In this document: piece after piece, positions 25,319-39,649 of the stretch | Numbering within the stretch: the first letter of the stretch is position 1 | Layout of the letters: the number at the start of each line of letters is the position of its first letter | Source: Lepisosteus oculatus | Lineage: Eukaryota; Chordata; Actinopteri; Semionotiformes; Lepisosteidae | NCBI RefSeq assembly: GCF_040954835.1 | Contig: NC_090696.1 | Location: 73,345,722 to 73,409,721 of the forward strand | Direction of reading: 5' to 3' | DNA length: 64,000 nucleotides | The notes under the pieces: generated by a model | Told to the model about the DNA's origin: nothing | What the model saw: only the letters and a program-made list of their open reading frames with translations | The model's database searches: none | Program-made: the position numbers and the translations under genes

Positions 25319-27765
25319 TTATAGTAATAGCGCCACGTTCTATGGCAAAGCTGTTTTCTAAGGTGAAGAGGATTTTATCTGTTTCCTGGTGTCATTTCCA
25401 AAATCGTGCATAAAAATGACTTTACACATTAATGATTTATGGGGTGCCAACAGGATTTGTACAGTGATATTTTTACAACCCTACATAACTGCTTTCACGT
25501 TTGTTTTGCCTTTTCTGTTCTGAGGCTGTAATGCTTTATCAGTCAAGAATTACTGTACCGACGAAAAGTTAGTTCATCGTTGACAGTATCAATAAGAAAT
25601 ACACACAATGAATCAGACAACTGATAATTGTAATTTCTCCATTTACTGTATCTACATTTTTTTTAGTAACACATTGTGAAATCATTCTGAAATGCTTTGT
25701 ATTAGCTATAACAATATTTTGGTTCCTTTATTTGAATTGACATTGGCATCAATTTGAATCAAATACTCCGTATTTCTGTGAAAAAAAAGATCACCATTCC
25801 TTCTCAGAGAAAATCTTTTCCTAAATGTTTTCAGACAAAATGTGATCATGAATGAATTGAGCTGCCCGTGCTTTCAGACTTGCTTGACTGCTTTATATCA
25901 AAATGTCATATTTATGTCCGTGACATTATTGGGCTGAGAACTCATTCCCCGGGAGAAGAAACAGCATCATCCAGTTGTATAAAATATAAAAATCCTATTT
26001 CTAAATTAATCTTAGAATTGCGCATTCTCAATTTAACCCTTAATTACATTATATTCTTGTGTAATCTTTACTGTATTCTTATTGCGGTACATTCCGTGTT
26101 AATAATTAGTACTTCTGAACGTTTTGTTTGATTTTCAATATATGCTTCGTTTCTTGTCCTTCTTAGTCACGACTTTTTTTTTAACAGCAGCATTTTAGCC
26201 CGTTGTGATGCTGCAAATAATTAAACGGTTGATTCTGGCTAATAAAATACCTCTTAATATGCAAATATGATATATTCGCTTTAAACCTGAGCCGTAGCAT
26301 AGAAATCTCATTCTTTCATTCGCTTCAGTTATAGAGTCGTGTAAAATGTAAACAAAATAATTAACGAAGAACACAATCTGGATCAATACATTTACAAGGG
26401 CGTAGGGTTATTACATGATTTTCTAGAATTGCTGGGTTTGCTTGAGCAGAAAAGAAAGAAAAGGTCAATCGAAGACGCCATTGCGTTTGGACAACTTTCA
26501 AAGCCGTCTCTACTTTTTTATTTGAAAATAAAATCAATACTTCAGTTTTTTAATTCAGTTTTTACAATAGCGGTTGTTAAATGGTTACTTTTGGGGTTTT
26601 TTTTTACACAAAACGCTGTTGCGCATTGATATTTTATTTCAATTATTAATATTGTAAATTTGGAAATCGGACCTTCCTGGGTGTGTTTCTATCTGTCGTT
26701 CGTGGCTATATGTTTTGTGGACCTGCACCATATCAATAGCGATTTTCTTGTGTTTATATACAGTGAATGTTTCTGTTTCAGGCCTAGAGGGGGACCTGTC
26801 CTCTGTCCAGCAAATGTGTTATCTTTATCCCTGAGGCAGTAAATTTATCATAATTTCTTCTAGGATATTCTAAATTTACCACGTTGATTAGCATTGTATA
26901 AACAACGTCTGGCATTTGCTTCAGTCAGACAACTTGAAAACAGAAGCTGGCGCTGGGAGTCTTGAATCCTTGAGTTTTCTAAAGTGGCTGGAGTTCACTA
27001 GACTGTAAGGACAGCCAACATTATTAGAAAACTGGACTCTGGTCTCTTATAATTACTGCTAATGGGCTACTTTTACCAGTGTAAGTATTTGGATGAGACC
27101 AGTCTTAATGGGAAAAGGTTAAAGAATGACAGAATGTATTTTATGCAGCTGCAGAAACATGGACTTTTTCAATGTCATATAGCACAGCGTTTAACATTTA
27201 GACATATACGTCTCATTCAAGAAAGTGCTACTGTTGCAGGAAAGTGATTTAAACAAAGTTGTTCTTGCCTAAAATATTATAAGAACATTAACTCCACTTG
27301 ATTAAAAGTAGCACAAAGTAAAATATATCAGTTTTGGATGATTTCCAAAACCAGCAGCCATCCAACCCCGTGTTATAGAAGTTAAATTTCCAGTAGTTTT
27401 GGAAACAATAAATAAAACAACATTTCAAAATAATGAAACAGTCAAATATTTAAATTATCTAAAAATTCTACCGTACCTCTCAACGGCAAAGGACAAAACA
27501 ATGCTCAAAATAATGTCAATATCACAATGTGCCCACGCTGTATTTCCAGCTTGAGGTGAAAACAGATGTACAGTAACTCTTGAATAACCATCCATAATTC
27601 TCATTACACAGTACCTCGAAATCGATTAAAAAATTCAATCAGCATAGGGGTATTTCTGTTAAATGAAAAATGCATTCACCTGATGTAACTGTATAAAACT
27701 AATTTAAAATTAAAAGGATTCAAAAAGACCAATGATGGATGTTAACAATGTCATACAGCCTGACC
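25319..27765. other. Gene desert; nothing recognised
   Basis: AT-rich non-coding DNA. The part at about 26150-26530 keeps somewhat more CpG dinucleotides than its neighbours, but no feature could be defined. Confidence 0.4.

Positions 27766-27818
<53 letters not shown>
27766..27818. repeat. (AAT)n microsatellite
   Basis: An uninterrupted ATA/AAT run of 53 bases, about 17.7 units. The open frame through it, which would encode poly-Asn or poly-Leu, is an artefact of the repeat. Confidence 0.97.
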
Positions 27819-27820
<2 letters not shown>

Positions 27821-29879
27821 ATTATTCTTAAAATATAATATCCTAAGTTGTATACGTAAAATATTAAATTCTCTCAACAAAGTTCCAGGGAGCATACTGT
27901 GTGTAAAGAGAAAAATTACACTTGACCAGATTCATTTTTACAATTATGTTTAGATTAATTTGTATATAAGGAATAATAGGTATAAAAAACAAGTACTTTT
28001 TTCAGACACAATATTACATAAGACTCTATGACATTGAATCTTTAAATTGATTTTGACCTATTTAAACCTGTTAAAGTTAATAATTGTAATTCTCTATAAT
28101 TATGTAGTTTAATGGAATACTTCATAATATTTTAAATTGTATAATAAATATTGAAGTTTTAGAAGGGGACAACAAAACACAATAACTCCTTATACATCAC
28201 AGGGAATGTAAATTATATGATTTGATTTAATAATACAGTATATTCCCTTTTGAGGTCTTCTCTCTAGCATAAAATATACAAACTACAGATCCTTTCTTTG
28301 CTGTTCCAAATCTATTCAATCACCAAATATTAATAAAATAGCCTTATATTTATTTTAAAATATGTTTTAAAAATATTAAATGACATATCATCCATTGTAT
28401 ATTCTCATTATCATAAGCAGTATATGTTTAAATTTTAATTTGTGATGGTTTACTGTATAATACTGTATTCTATTTTTATATAAATCTAAATGATGAATTA
28501 CAATAGTATTACAGTTGATACACAACTACTATATTAATTCACTTCTGCAGCAGACATTCATTATCTTATTTCAATTTTTCTGCATTTCTTGAAACTGCCA
28601 AATGTACCTATGAACTACATTTTGAAAAAAAAACTGAACGAATATGTAGACGTGCGAAGTAAAATCAAATCATAAATTTTTAAATGAACTCTACAATGCT
28701 GCTGAAAAATGTTGGTGCAATCAAGATTTTCAAGAGTGAAATATGATCTGTATTAGTTTCTTAACTTTTAAGTAATTCAGCAGTATCTCAAACAGTACGG
28801 ACTGATAGATTCACTGCTGGAATTAGTCTGCTCAGTTTTCTCTGGCTGTTGATAAATGCTTTAGACATGGCACTCATGACATTGTAATTCACCTTCTACA
28901 AAGATGGAGCCAATAAGGGTAAATTATTCAGAGGAGAGCAGATACAGAACCTGCACTTTGTCACTAGGCTTGGGACAGCCCAGGACAGATCTGTGGGAAA
29001 AACTGAGACTGACCGATCATCTCAAAAAGACTGATAGCATGTTGGAAAGGCTTTTAGACCAGTTTCGCCAGAAAACGAAACCTCTACTGTAACATTGACA
29101 GACTGATGAACCTCTCAGTAGACAAATATGTATAAAGCTGTCTATCCTGAGAGGCACCAAATACTCATTTGTTGTATTTATGATGTTTGTCAGTCTGCAT
29201 GTGCTGTAAAGTTTTGTCTAATGCTTCTTTAAGTCAGGCCAGTTGTAAATGCAAATTTATTAAGGTTTTTCTGATTGTTTTTCATTTCTCATGTACACAT
29301 TATGGGCACATTATGGGCATGTTTATTCTGGAAGCTTAATACTTTTTTACTGAAAGGTGCTTAACTATTTACTTATTTGTATATGGGTGCACATTTTAAA
29401 AACATACATAAAAATGTGTTCATATAAAGATGAGTTAAATAAACTCTGTTACACAGCAGTGATGATAAAGTTTAGAAATACATTCAGAATCTTGTCCTGC
29501 TTTTTCTCCAGTAAAACACAATAACTGTTATCACAGTAATGTGACTGGAATAAACCTTCGTTTTCATACGCATTCAAAAGCATAAAGTTAAGGTAAATGT
29601 AGTTAAAGCCTCAAGTCTTACTATGTGACTTCTTTGGGTTTTCCCAGGGTAGTCTTGAAATTATATATATCAGGTATTTATTTGAACATATTAGAAAACA
29701 GAATTGAAATACTTTATAATACAATTGATGAAAACATAATAAGGAATACATAAACACACTTGACTTAAATGTCTCTTAACAATATTCTCCGGTGAGGTAG
29801 TATTAACACACATTTCATTTTTACAATGTAGTAATGTGTGTAATTAAGTTGTGACCAATTCCCATTATGTAGAAAGCAA
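27819..29879. other. Gene desert; nothing recognised
   Basis: Very AT-rich non-coding DNA. No repeats beyond short A/T runs and no recognisable coding frame. Confidence 0.4.
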
Positions 29880-31490
29880 ATCATTACAAGACTTCTATCA
29901 ATAGAGGTCAATTACACCATAATGGCACAGTTAATCAAATCTGTATTATGGATTTCAGTAGAAATCTAATGAAAATGAGATATCATTAAACATTGGAACT
30001 TCTTCTGACTAAATTGTTAATTAAAAAACAAAAAAATCCTTGTATTTAAAGTTGCTACTGAGAGAAGTATTTGTGTAAACTGCAAATCAGACACAACTGG
30101 GTATAGGTATATGTCTACAAATCAGCATGCTTTTATTGAATTAGCTTTACATTTCACAGACAGCCCTAGAACTGTTGAGGTACTTTAACTATTTCAAGAA
30201 TACAATAGTAAAATGGACCCATTGCTCTGGAAATCGGAAAAGTCTAATGAACAAAAAGGCTTTTTTTATTTTTAAACAAGACAGATCACAATAACATTCA
30301 AACGGCATTCACATTTGCACATAAATGCTGCGCCTTAATGAAATCACAGTAACCTTTTGTGCTGAAAAACAAAACAACCGGGCTTTTAAAATATCATAGG
30401 GAAAGGCACAATGAAAGGCTTCTTTCTGCACAACAGAAAAAAAAAAACCAAACGCTCAGAACAGAAAGTAAAAGAAGAGAAAAAGAAGGAAACCTTCCAA
30501 CGGCGACTCTATTCATGTTTTAAAAACCATATTACCCTAAAGATCAAACGGTTTGACACTGCAGAAATCTGCACAGTTGAAAGAGGGATCTGATTGGTGT
30601 GCTGGATGGTGGCCGGGGAATGTTATGACCAAGTAATTATGTGCCTTGGACAGATGCATTAACCAGGCTTGGTGCTGGAGCCACTGGATATTATTTTAGT
30701 CAGAGGGCCTGAGGAACTGGGTCCTTCTCGACATGAGGGGTCGGCCAGACTCTGCTTTAGGGATCCTTCCAAGGGCGCCCTGGCAGCTGTGTCTCAGGGT
30801 GCTTTTACTTTCGATAAACAGGCGCAGCTTGAATATTAACAACCTAACTAGGGTGAGAATAAAAACAGCTGCCCACGGGTGGGCTCTGTCCCATTGCTCT
30901 ACAGTATGTTGCCCCGTTCAGCGGTATCGATAGTTCATTTAGCACGGAGGTCATCTCCTCTCTGACATTCATCATTGACACAGAAAATGATGTACCAGCA
31001 AAAGAGGTTACATGAGAGCTTGGATTTACTTAGTTTTCAAAGGACTTTCTGACGATAACTACTGCTGGAAAAGAGCCGAATAAAGCCTATTTATATTCAA
31101 TGGCTTACACAATGTAATACCTATGTGGGTAATTTAGGCAGTGGAAACAAAACATTTGGTAATTTAAGTCTTTCTGGGTGTCAGAAAGATTTCCTCCTAA
31201 TCTCCTGGGGCTGCAGTTTTCAAAAGCACACAGCCTACTATGGAGGTAGATTTGGAAGAGTACGAGAGCAGTGTATTTTATTACTTCTTTCTGCAGAGAG
31301 AATGCTGTACACTGCACCCACCTCATGGCATTATCTCTGACAGTAGGTCATTTAGCAGAATGCAACCGTATGAAAACACAGATTATAAAAGAATGCTGTG
31401 CCGTTTTTTAGACAGCCATGGTAAGATCCCATTTAATCCCTCTTGTCATACAAAATCTTATTTCCATAAAACAACTTCAAAAGTACCATG
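29880..31490. promoter_or_regulatory. Candidate cluster of conserved non-coding elements
   Basis: Several blocks with higher sequence complexity: 29880-30000 (paired TAATGG and TTAATCAAATC-type homeodomain cores), 30290-30420, and 30580-30930, which includes the palindrome AGGGCGCCCT near 30773 and is less AT-rich than the desert average. Overlapping open frames in several phases at 31105-31490 have no known domain. Proposed from composition and motifs only. Confidence 0.25.
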
Positions 31491-33482
31491 ATCCTTCAGT
31501 GGATCTTTAATTAAATGTCAAAGTAAAGTTGTTTCGTTCAAAATGCATCATTAAAATGCTTTCAATTCTTACCTCATAAAACCCACTTAAAATGACAGAA
31601 CCACCATAAATAATTACAGTATGAAGGTATTTAGCTATTTCGTTGTATTGCAAGCATTAAGATTGGCAGGATGCATTCTCAAAATGGTTAGAAACAGATT
31701 TCTTGAAAATGGTTAAAAACAGAGTGTGCTATTGTTCATTAAATATATGGTAACTCTCTCACAAAATAAAAAAAAATGTATTGCATATAGAACCAGCCAT
31801 TAAGGAATACCTTTGACTTTGACAGGTTGAGAATTGAACCTTGGTTTCATCTTTTGATGAGCTTGCAGTGCACATAAAAAGACTTATCCCAACAGCTGCT
31901 GTACATCTGTAAAGAGCTGCTACATCCACAGAAACAAAAACCTCTTTCCAGGTGACTGCTTATGATAGGAAAAGAGTATTTGGGGGGTTGACTTCTCTGT
32001 TTCTCTTTTAAGAATATTGTATATAATTTGGTATAATATAACACAGCTTACAGTATTCATAAAGTTTAATCTTTGAGACTTATCTAGATTGATGCTATAA
32101 TTTGTGGTCCTAAATAAAAATGTTTGAAATTCATGACACCACTATCCATTTATATAATATATATTTTGCGGAGAGTAGTGGTTGTGGTAAGTAGGATAGC
32201 CAAAGATGGAGGAATATAGAAAGAATCTCGAGAAAACCTCCATCCTGTGATGGATGAGAATTATGATGATGGTGATTATGTTGTTGATGATGATAATAAA
32301 CAGATTTGTATCTAATAAATGGATAAATAAAACCATATTGTAGTTGTTCAATAATACAGCAAAAACAAGTAGATTTTTAACATTTAGGCAAAGGATTATG
32401 TGAATCACACGTAACATTTTTATATTTGAAGGACTATTAATTATTAACTATTAACTATCAATTATTATAACTGAGAATACTAGTCACTGGAAGTTATGAT
32501 GCCTTGCACTTCACTTTCTTGTTTTAAATTAACACAATGCCTACTGGTCCTGCAATTCTAGTATTCACTTTTTTAAAGAAGAAATTATTTTATCATGCTT
32601 AGAAAGATAATTGAATTTCCAAAAAAAAAAAAACATTTGCAATTACAGTATGGAAATAACAGCTGATGTTACCCTCCTTTGATAGAAAGCACTACAACTT
32701 CCTTTGTTATCCTACCATTGTAATGTTCAATACATAATAAATATACAGTTAATCCAAAAATACAAAGTACAGACAAAAAAATATTAACTTGATATACCTG
32801 CAATTAAATAAAACCTTCAGTTTTCTATAAAATTATGGCAGATATTTCGCCAACTAAAAAGGATTTTGAATCAATTAGAAAGGACATTGGATCACAAAAC
32901 AAGATAAACATGATTGTAAAAAAACCTGCTTACAATACTCTTTATCTTGATGTAACGATCTGTGCAAGTTTGATGTAATGTGACTATCTAAGGACCATAA
33001 CTGATTGCCTTTCTCAGCCTATGGCAGGTTATTACACATTCTTCCATTAGTGTGACTGCCTATTGGTGCTCATCATGCAATGTTTCTAGTACTTAAGAAG
33101 TCCTGGATGTGTCTCCTCCTGACTGTGGTAAATTGCAAAAGTGAGACTTACCATCTACTTCTCCTTACTCACACTGCCCATATAACTTGCTTTCCCTGGG
33201 CTATCCGTAAGGTACAATTTTTTGTAATTCTATATCATTACACTGTGACCCAAATACTATGTTTCATCTCACAGTTTAGTTATTAAACCTAATCCCTTTT
33301 TCATGCCTTCTCAAGTTATTGTGGCCCTTTCTCATTATCTCTTGGTATACATTATCGCCATATTTCCACACTTGTCTGTCCTTCTCTGTAAAGAAATCCA
33401 CTTATTCCTGGTAGAGGTCACAACAACTTGTAGTCTAGCCCAGAAACATACAGTAGGGTTCAAGACACTGACAATTCAGAGA
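31491..33482. other. Gene desert; degenerate (GAT)n stretch
   Basis: AT-rich non-coding DNA. A degenerate GAT/GATGAT run is visible at about 32247-32300. No gene was recognised. Confidence 0.4.
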
Positions 33483-33640
33483 CACTGGTTAATCTAGGCA
33501 GCATGGCACTGGAAGTGAGAGGAAACCAGAGCACCCAGTAAAAACTCATGCACACCCAGAGGGAACATGCAGACTCTTCACAGAAGGCATCCCAGTCTGG
33601 AATTGAACCCAGAATTCCTTTGCTATCTAGTTTTCACAGC
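33483..33640 (-). mobile_element. V-SINE-like fragment
   Basis: Shares the central and head parts with the copy at 50375-50690. In order it shows GGAAACCAGAGCACCC, a GGGAACATGCAGACTC block with CACAGAAGGCA, and AATTGAACCCAGAA. The last reads on the minus strand as a tRNA-type B box (TTCTGGGTTCAATTCC). The orientation is minus. The 3' tail is missing. Family name tentative. Confidence 0.65.
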
Positions 33641-34559
33641 ACAACAATAATACATTTAAACCAATAAATAATTTATCACTTCATTTCAGGGGATCTATCC
33701 AATGCTTGTCTGATGCTTTCTTTCTACTGAAATTAGCTTTTTATTATTATTTTACCACACAACCCATTTAGCCAATACAGATCCATCTGACACTTTCACA
33801 AATTATTTGTTTTTGTTTTAAAAAAAAAACGTATGGATACAATCAGTGTTGTACTGTCACCTCATGTGATGAAAATAGTGATTGAATGTGATAATGGCAC
33901 TATTTCATGTTAAAGAAAGTAGATATTTGAACATTGCAAAAGCACACCTCTTAAAAAGTGTTAAATAATAGCATGTACAAATTGAATGGAATTCCAAATG
34001 CAGATAGGGTTATGTTAGGACCATTTAATTTTGATAGCAGTGATATATAGCTGAGGAAGTAAGCCAATCTAAACAATTATTCAGTCTTTGAAATGTTGGC
34101 CTACTTTAAGGTAGAGGAGCCAGTGAAGTACAGGCCGTAGTTGTTGAGAGTTCAGGAAACAATTAAACAAACAGAGGCACTCCCTTTTTACTGACCGTTT
34201 CTGGATTACATAGAGATTATGAATAAAGACACCAAGAGTGACAAGCCAGCCTAAACAGCCCATCAAACCTTTTTTTCCCCAAATAGAAACCCTTTGTTGG
34301 AGTAATACTACCCTTCTTATTTGAGTCCGTGCTTAACAAAGCTCTTCTAATTATGGTCATCAGTATAGAGAAAATAATAACTACGAGCGTCTGTCTATTA
34401 GGATTTTATACAATACGCACTGGTCATTTGAAATCACTTACTGATTTCCTCCCGGAGCCTAAACTATTTTTTTTTTTTATTCAAGGAGTTCAATCAGGAT
34501 ATTCCACATGTGTGAGAGTGTTTTCTGATTGGAGGCAATGCATGAAGGTAAATGACTTA
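33641..34559. other. Gene desert; nothing recognised
   Basis: AT-rich non-coding DNA with short poly-A and poly-T runs (33815, 34470). No gene was recognised. Confidence 0.4.
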
Positions 34560-34860
34560 ATTCATACATTCAAGTAATGCGCCTCTGGTTTTTACGGTAC
34601 ACGACGTGTGCTTTCTCGCTAATATCTGTGACTAGTATGATCTTGTGAAGAATAATGTACATAAAAATTGTTAAAAAATGGCAGCACTGTCTTGATCTCA
34701 GCCCAGGCAACATTAAATAAATCACACGTTTTATTAATAGCCGAAGTGATGACACATGAAGCGCCTCTTTTTTCCCTTCTGTCGGCGAGGGAGGAGTATT
34801 TTTAAACTTCAAAGTAAATGTACTGTACAAAGCGTAAACTGTCTACCACGTTAGCTGTAA
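34560..34860. promoter_or_regulatory. CpG-retaining block, candidate regulatory element
   Basis: About a dozen CpG dinucleotides by eye within 300 bases of otherwise AT-rich DNA, including ACACGACGTG and GTCGGCGAGG. A HOX-type TTTTATTAATAG lies near 34728. No coding frame is recognisable. Weak support. Confidence 0.2.
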
Positions 34861-37800
34861 ATAGGATTCAAAAATGAATATCTTAAGAATATAAAAAAGT
34901 ACATATTCTTATGAATTTGAGAAGAGGTTAAATTCTTTATTATCTTCAACTGTGCCATCTGTTTGACATTTGTATGATGAGTTGCGTGAGTCTAACACCA
35001 GTGAGTAAGCCAAAGTGGTTTTAAAGTCGTAGGCTTAAACCATTAAGATGTTTCCTCACCAAACAATGAAAAACGATACATTTTTTTTCAAAACGTTAAG
35101 ACTTTTCTATTTCAATAGAGATGTCATCAGAATAGATAGCACTGCATGCAATGACTACATAAAAGCAAGCTGTATTTCCTGGCGATTGTGAGTAAATTAT
35201 GGGTATGTTATTTAACCCTTCATGGTATGGAAAACAGTTATCATTCACGTTCAATTTTACTTCATTTAAACACGTTACAGTAAGAAATGCCGCTTTTCAT
35301 TTCATCTACATTTTGAAGGCATTGCGTTATCTGAACAAAGCACAATGCAATCAAGGTAACATCTATGAGTAGTATTTATCTGTTTTAAAACACTACTTTA
35401 TGTTTAACTTAATTCATTAATAATAAACATTAAATGCAATTGTCTTTGACGAAACTATAACGTACAATAAGTCTGATAAACTATATTGCAATTTCGCAAA
35501 AGAAAAAAGCGAATAACTAATAAATAAAACTAAATTAAAATCATTTTCACTCCAACGGTGTTATCGATATAAAACATTTTAAATACAGTGACAGTAAGAC
35601 GCAAACATTTTGATTGAGTTGCATTTATTTTTGCGGTGAAATGTAGGCAATTCGTAGTAACAGTCAGAAAACAGCCACTTGTTAGCAATACAATGCAATG
35701 TTATTAAAGCTAATGAATAGGAAATGGGTAGATCAAAAGAAGAAAAAACAGAATGGACACATTCATCTTGAATTAAGAGGCTAAACATTTTTGAATATTT
35801 GGGGATAGGAAGCAGTTTGCATAGGGATGTGTTAAGCGAAACGAATCCTGATCAATGAACTTTTGGAATAGCTAGGGTTTTGACTTTGACTTCTAACTTT
35901 GATAGTGCAGTATGTACCGCTCGTAACGTTGTTTGAACCTAACTGCAGTTGAGCCTGCACTGCCAAGTTCAATTGACATCGCATTCAATGCTGTTAAAAA
36001 ACGATAAATACTGAATACGCTGATCACACATTCCTAGTTCCTTTTTCTGTAATTTAAACATGAAATCACGCATATCCATTATTTGTGCCGATTCAGCCAA
36101 CCTTCACATCAATGTCTTACTTATTTTCTTTTTGAGAAAAAAAATGATACCAGTAGCTCCTGCGGATAACGTAAAATGCATGGGGTTTTCCGATTGCTTA
36201 TTTGATTTTTTGACGTCAGAAATAAAATGTATACCTACCAAAATGTGTTGCTACACGCGGGTGTCTGGCAGTGTTCTGTGTGCCACTGAAACATTATACT
36301 GGTGAACACTAACACCTGCCCCACTGAACGCAGGAGAGCCCATGGATGACGAAATGGTACTGGATTAACTGGATTTTCGACCTCAAGAGGATTTTTGCGT
36401 TTTGCGTTTGGAGGAAGCATCCAGTAGTTATTACATACTGTACTTGGTTCTGTAAACTTCTTTCTTCCAATAAGTTAAGAAAATATTACTGCTTACCCGG
36501 TGTATTCCCCAAAAAACGTTTTTTTAACTATTTTTTTTCATTCGGTGGGCTCTGCTTTACGTTCGTTTCTTAAGCCTTTATTTATACGATTGTAAACACT
36601 CAAAAATAATTTGCGAAATCCAAATATTCCAAATTAATTATAATTTTTAAAATATAAAATATTATACATATGAGAAATATGCAAAATCCAAATGAATGAT
36701 TCATGAGCGGTTATGTGGTTAAAGTTTAATTATAAAGAATCAAAACAGTTTAAGAACGTCATTGTAAGAAACGAACATCTATAAAATACTGTTGAACTAA
36801 GAGCAATTTGCCGCAAAACCAATATATATCATGCCATGTTAATAATATTTTTGTTTGACAAAATGTATTGCTTGATTTAAAATAAATCATAAATTAAATA
36901 CTAATTGTAGCAGATAATTTATCTTAGATATAAACGTTTTGCCATAAGACAGCTTCAACATTCGTGATATATATATATAAATTTAGACCATATATCCAGC
37001 ATACAATACATGAAATATATCCTGTATCTTGACTATGAATTCGTTTATCAGGAAAGGGGGTAATGTGAATGAACTGCATTTCTGTCTCAAAGTCAAAATA
37101 CACCAGCACGGATTTGTAATCTAGTATATTACTAGATCCATCCTCATCTAGGTCGGAATATTACATTTTTTTTAAATAAGACAATGCTGCCCTAGATGCG
37201 ATTCCTATGAATGTGTTAGATATGTATCAGTAATCCTCCCTGATTAAGTGATCAGGCTGTCAGAAAAATGAGGACGTTCTCATTGACATGTACCTGGCAT
37301 CATTCTCTCAAGTCTACTTTTTTTTTCCCCTCGCTAGGCGTTTCCAGGCGACAGAGTGGCGTCTCACTTCCCCAGGTCATTGTGTTGACAAACTGCAGTG
37401 ATGCTGAATGCAAGGAGTCAGACAAAAACTCATTAATCATGCTAAATTAAACGAAATCTTTCCGTCAGCCCTTTCTTCATAAACCGAATTTGCCTTTACC
37501 TCCAAACAAACAGCTGATAATAGCCTCCCCTACATGTTAAAGGAAATAGTGGAAATTCTAAAAACGGTTTTTAAAAAGGTTGGTTTTCTAATTACCCTTA
37601 AAATCAGTATTTCTATTTATAACTAATTTAGTGCTGTCGGCTTAAAAAATTACCTATATTAACAGATTTCCTGTCTTTTTCAGTTTTTCTATTTGAAAAT
37701 TACACAAATATACATATAGATACTGCTTTATGTACAGACACCTTTCATTGCCACATTGTAAAGGTTATTATTATTACATAACAAATAAAGAGTGTGTTCT

Positions 37801-39009
37801 TTTAGCTTGACAGTCAGTGAATACTTTTATAATAATTTAAGATTTTTATTTGCTTTTTCAATTTCATTAATAACTAATAAAGATTTTAAATTATTTTAAA
37901 TCCATCAATGCTTTTCAGACTTTTGCTGGGTCATCTTTGGTTGACGTTTTTACCTGGGTTATTACCTGGAATTAAAAGCAAACAAGTCCAGCAAAACTGA
38001 CCCAAAAGGACTTGAGTAACCAGAAGAATGATGTGCAAAGCCAGTGCTTACAGCATTTTGCTCAGGACCACATGCAAGCAAACATGCACACTGCATTGAA
38101 ATGCAGTTCCTTGTAGACAGACTAAAGCCATATTTCAAGAAACCAGAATGTTCTGTATTATTTTATTATGATGATATCCTTCATTAGCATGCTACAAACA
38201 AAATCCAAACAGAAAGCAAAAGCAAACCATAAAAAAATGTCATGGTCTATTATAATAACGAAAAACAGAAGACAGTAATGACCAATTTAAGCATCGCTTC
38301 TTAAATCTCACCATCTGAGCAAATGCCTAGCCCTAGACCAAATCAAAGACTTTGACAGCGCACATCTAATTTTATCTACCGAAACAAATAATTAAGATAA
38401 GCTATACTAGGTTGCTATAAAACTTTCTTGGCACAGTGAAAAGGCATCACAAGATCCCCCTATCTTGGCGCAACGAGAAAGCAAGTTGTTTTAAACTGCT
38501 CTACAACCTCAAGAAACGTCCAACAATTAGACAGCAAACGCTTGTGGTGTGAAAAATTGTTATCTTGTCTTTGCTGCAATCAGTTAAAAAGTTTTTATAT
38601 AACATGTAGTTTTCTTGATTTTTCAATCTAACATTGTAAGACCAAAACTTGTGTTTAACAGCAAATAACAGAAAAATAAGAATACCATTTACAACATAGC
38701 TGTTGTACAGGTATTCATGTATTATATTTATTTGCTCAGTTGTTTTAGATAGGATTATGATTTATCAAAACATAATAAACAGTAAATGCGATACATTCAA
38801 TCAACTACCTGTGTTTGTGTCAAATTATGTAGTATGAGAATAATGTGAGAATTATTGACAAACCGATTTTAAGACTTCAGTGTTCCATACTAACTATGCG
38901 TTTTCACCTCAAAACAGATAGCAAATAAAGAGTATGGACCATCATTATACCAATCTAAAAAAGATATCGATATCCAAAAGTGATACGTAAATTAATTACA
39001 GTATGTAAA
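34861..39009. other. Gene desert; one full CRE palindrome
   Basis: AT-rich non-coding DNA. A perfect CREB/ATF site TGACGTCA lies at 36211-36218 in a less simple block (about 36050-36420). The AT alternation at 36968-36980 is simple sequence. No gene was recognised, and short frames here lack known domains. Confidence 0.4.
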
Positions 39010-39023
39010 CCAGCAGGGGGAGC
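39010..39023 (+). promoter_or_regulatory. CTCF-like binding motif
   Basis: CCAGCAGGGGGAGC matches the CTCF core CCASYAGRKGGCRS at 13 of 14 positions; A replaces C at position 12. Plus orientation. Confidence 0.5.
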
Positions 39024-39649
39024 AGTCAACTGTATCAGATAAATCACTGAACTGCCTAGTCTAGAGAGATCGTTGTGATATTTTTCATGATTATTAATAG
39101 GTTACGGTCACTCTCCATTGGGAAAATCTTGAATTATGTGTTCTGTGACTGTAATCAAAATTAACTTTTGAGTTGAGACTTTCAGTTTTTTTTCCCAGGC
39201 CTAATTCAAGCGCTTATTCTCAATAAAGAACCTCCGATTTGTAATGGGAAAAAAACTCTGAATTACAGTACTATACTTCAGATTGATAACAAAAGATGAA
39301 CATCAGGTCAATAGATTTTCCGCAAGCTTTATCAGAGCAGATTAATTAATAAAGTAAACCCGAGTAATGAGCTAAAATGACGCACTTATTGCTATATAAA
39401 AGGTGTTATTCGTTGTTGGGAACACCCGGGTGGTCTCTAAAGGACCTCTTCTTGAAAAACAGTAATCTTAAGGATCATGTAGTCAAGGCGCACATACGCT
39501 TTTACACTTAGGATACTATTATAAGAAAAAATAAAACACTGCTGTCCTCAATAATCACTGTTTGCTCTCGAAGTCTGAAATGCAGTACTAAGTTTTAGGA
39601 GGTAGGTTTATAATATCATCAAGCAATCTGTTTAACTATTTATAAAACC
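39024..39649. other. Gene desert; nothing recognised
   Basis: AT-rich non-coding DNA between the CTCF-like motif and the next candidate element. Confidence 0.4.

Noticed and set aside
27710..27953. Poly-Asn and poly-Leu proteins
   Set aside because: Frames run through the (AAT)n microsatellite; the repeat, not selection, keeps them open.
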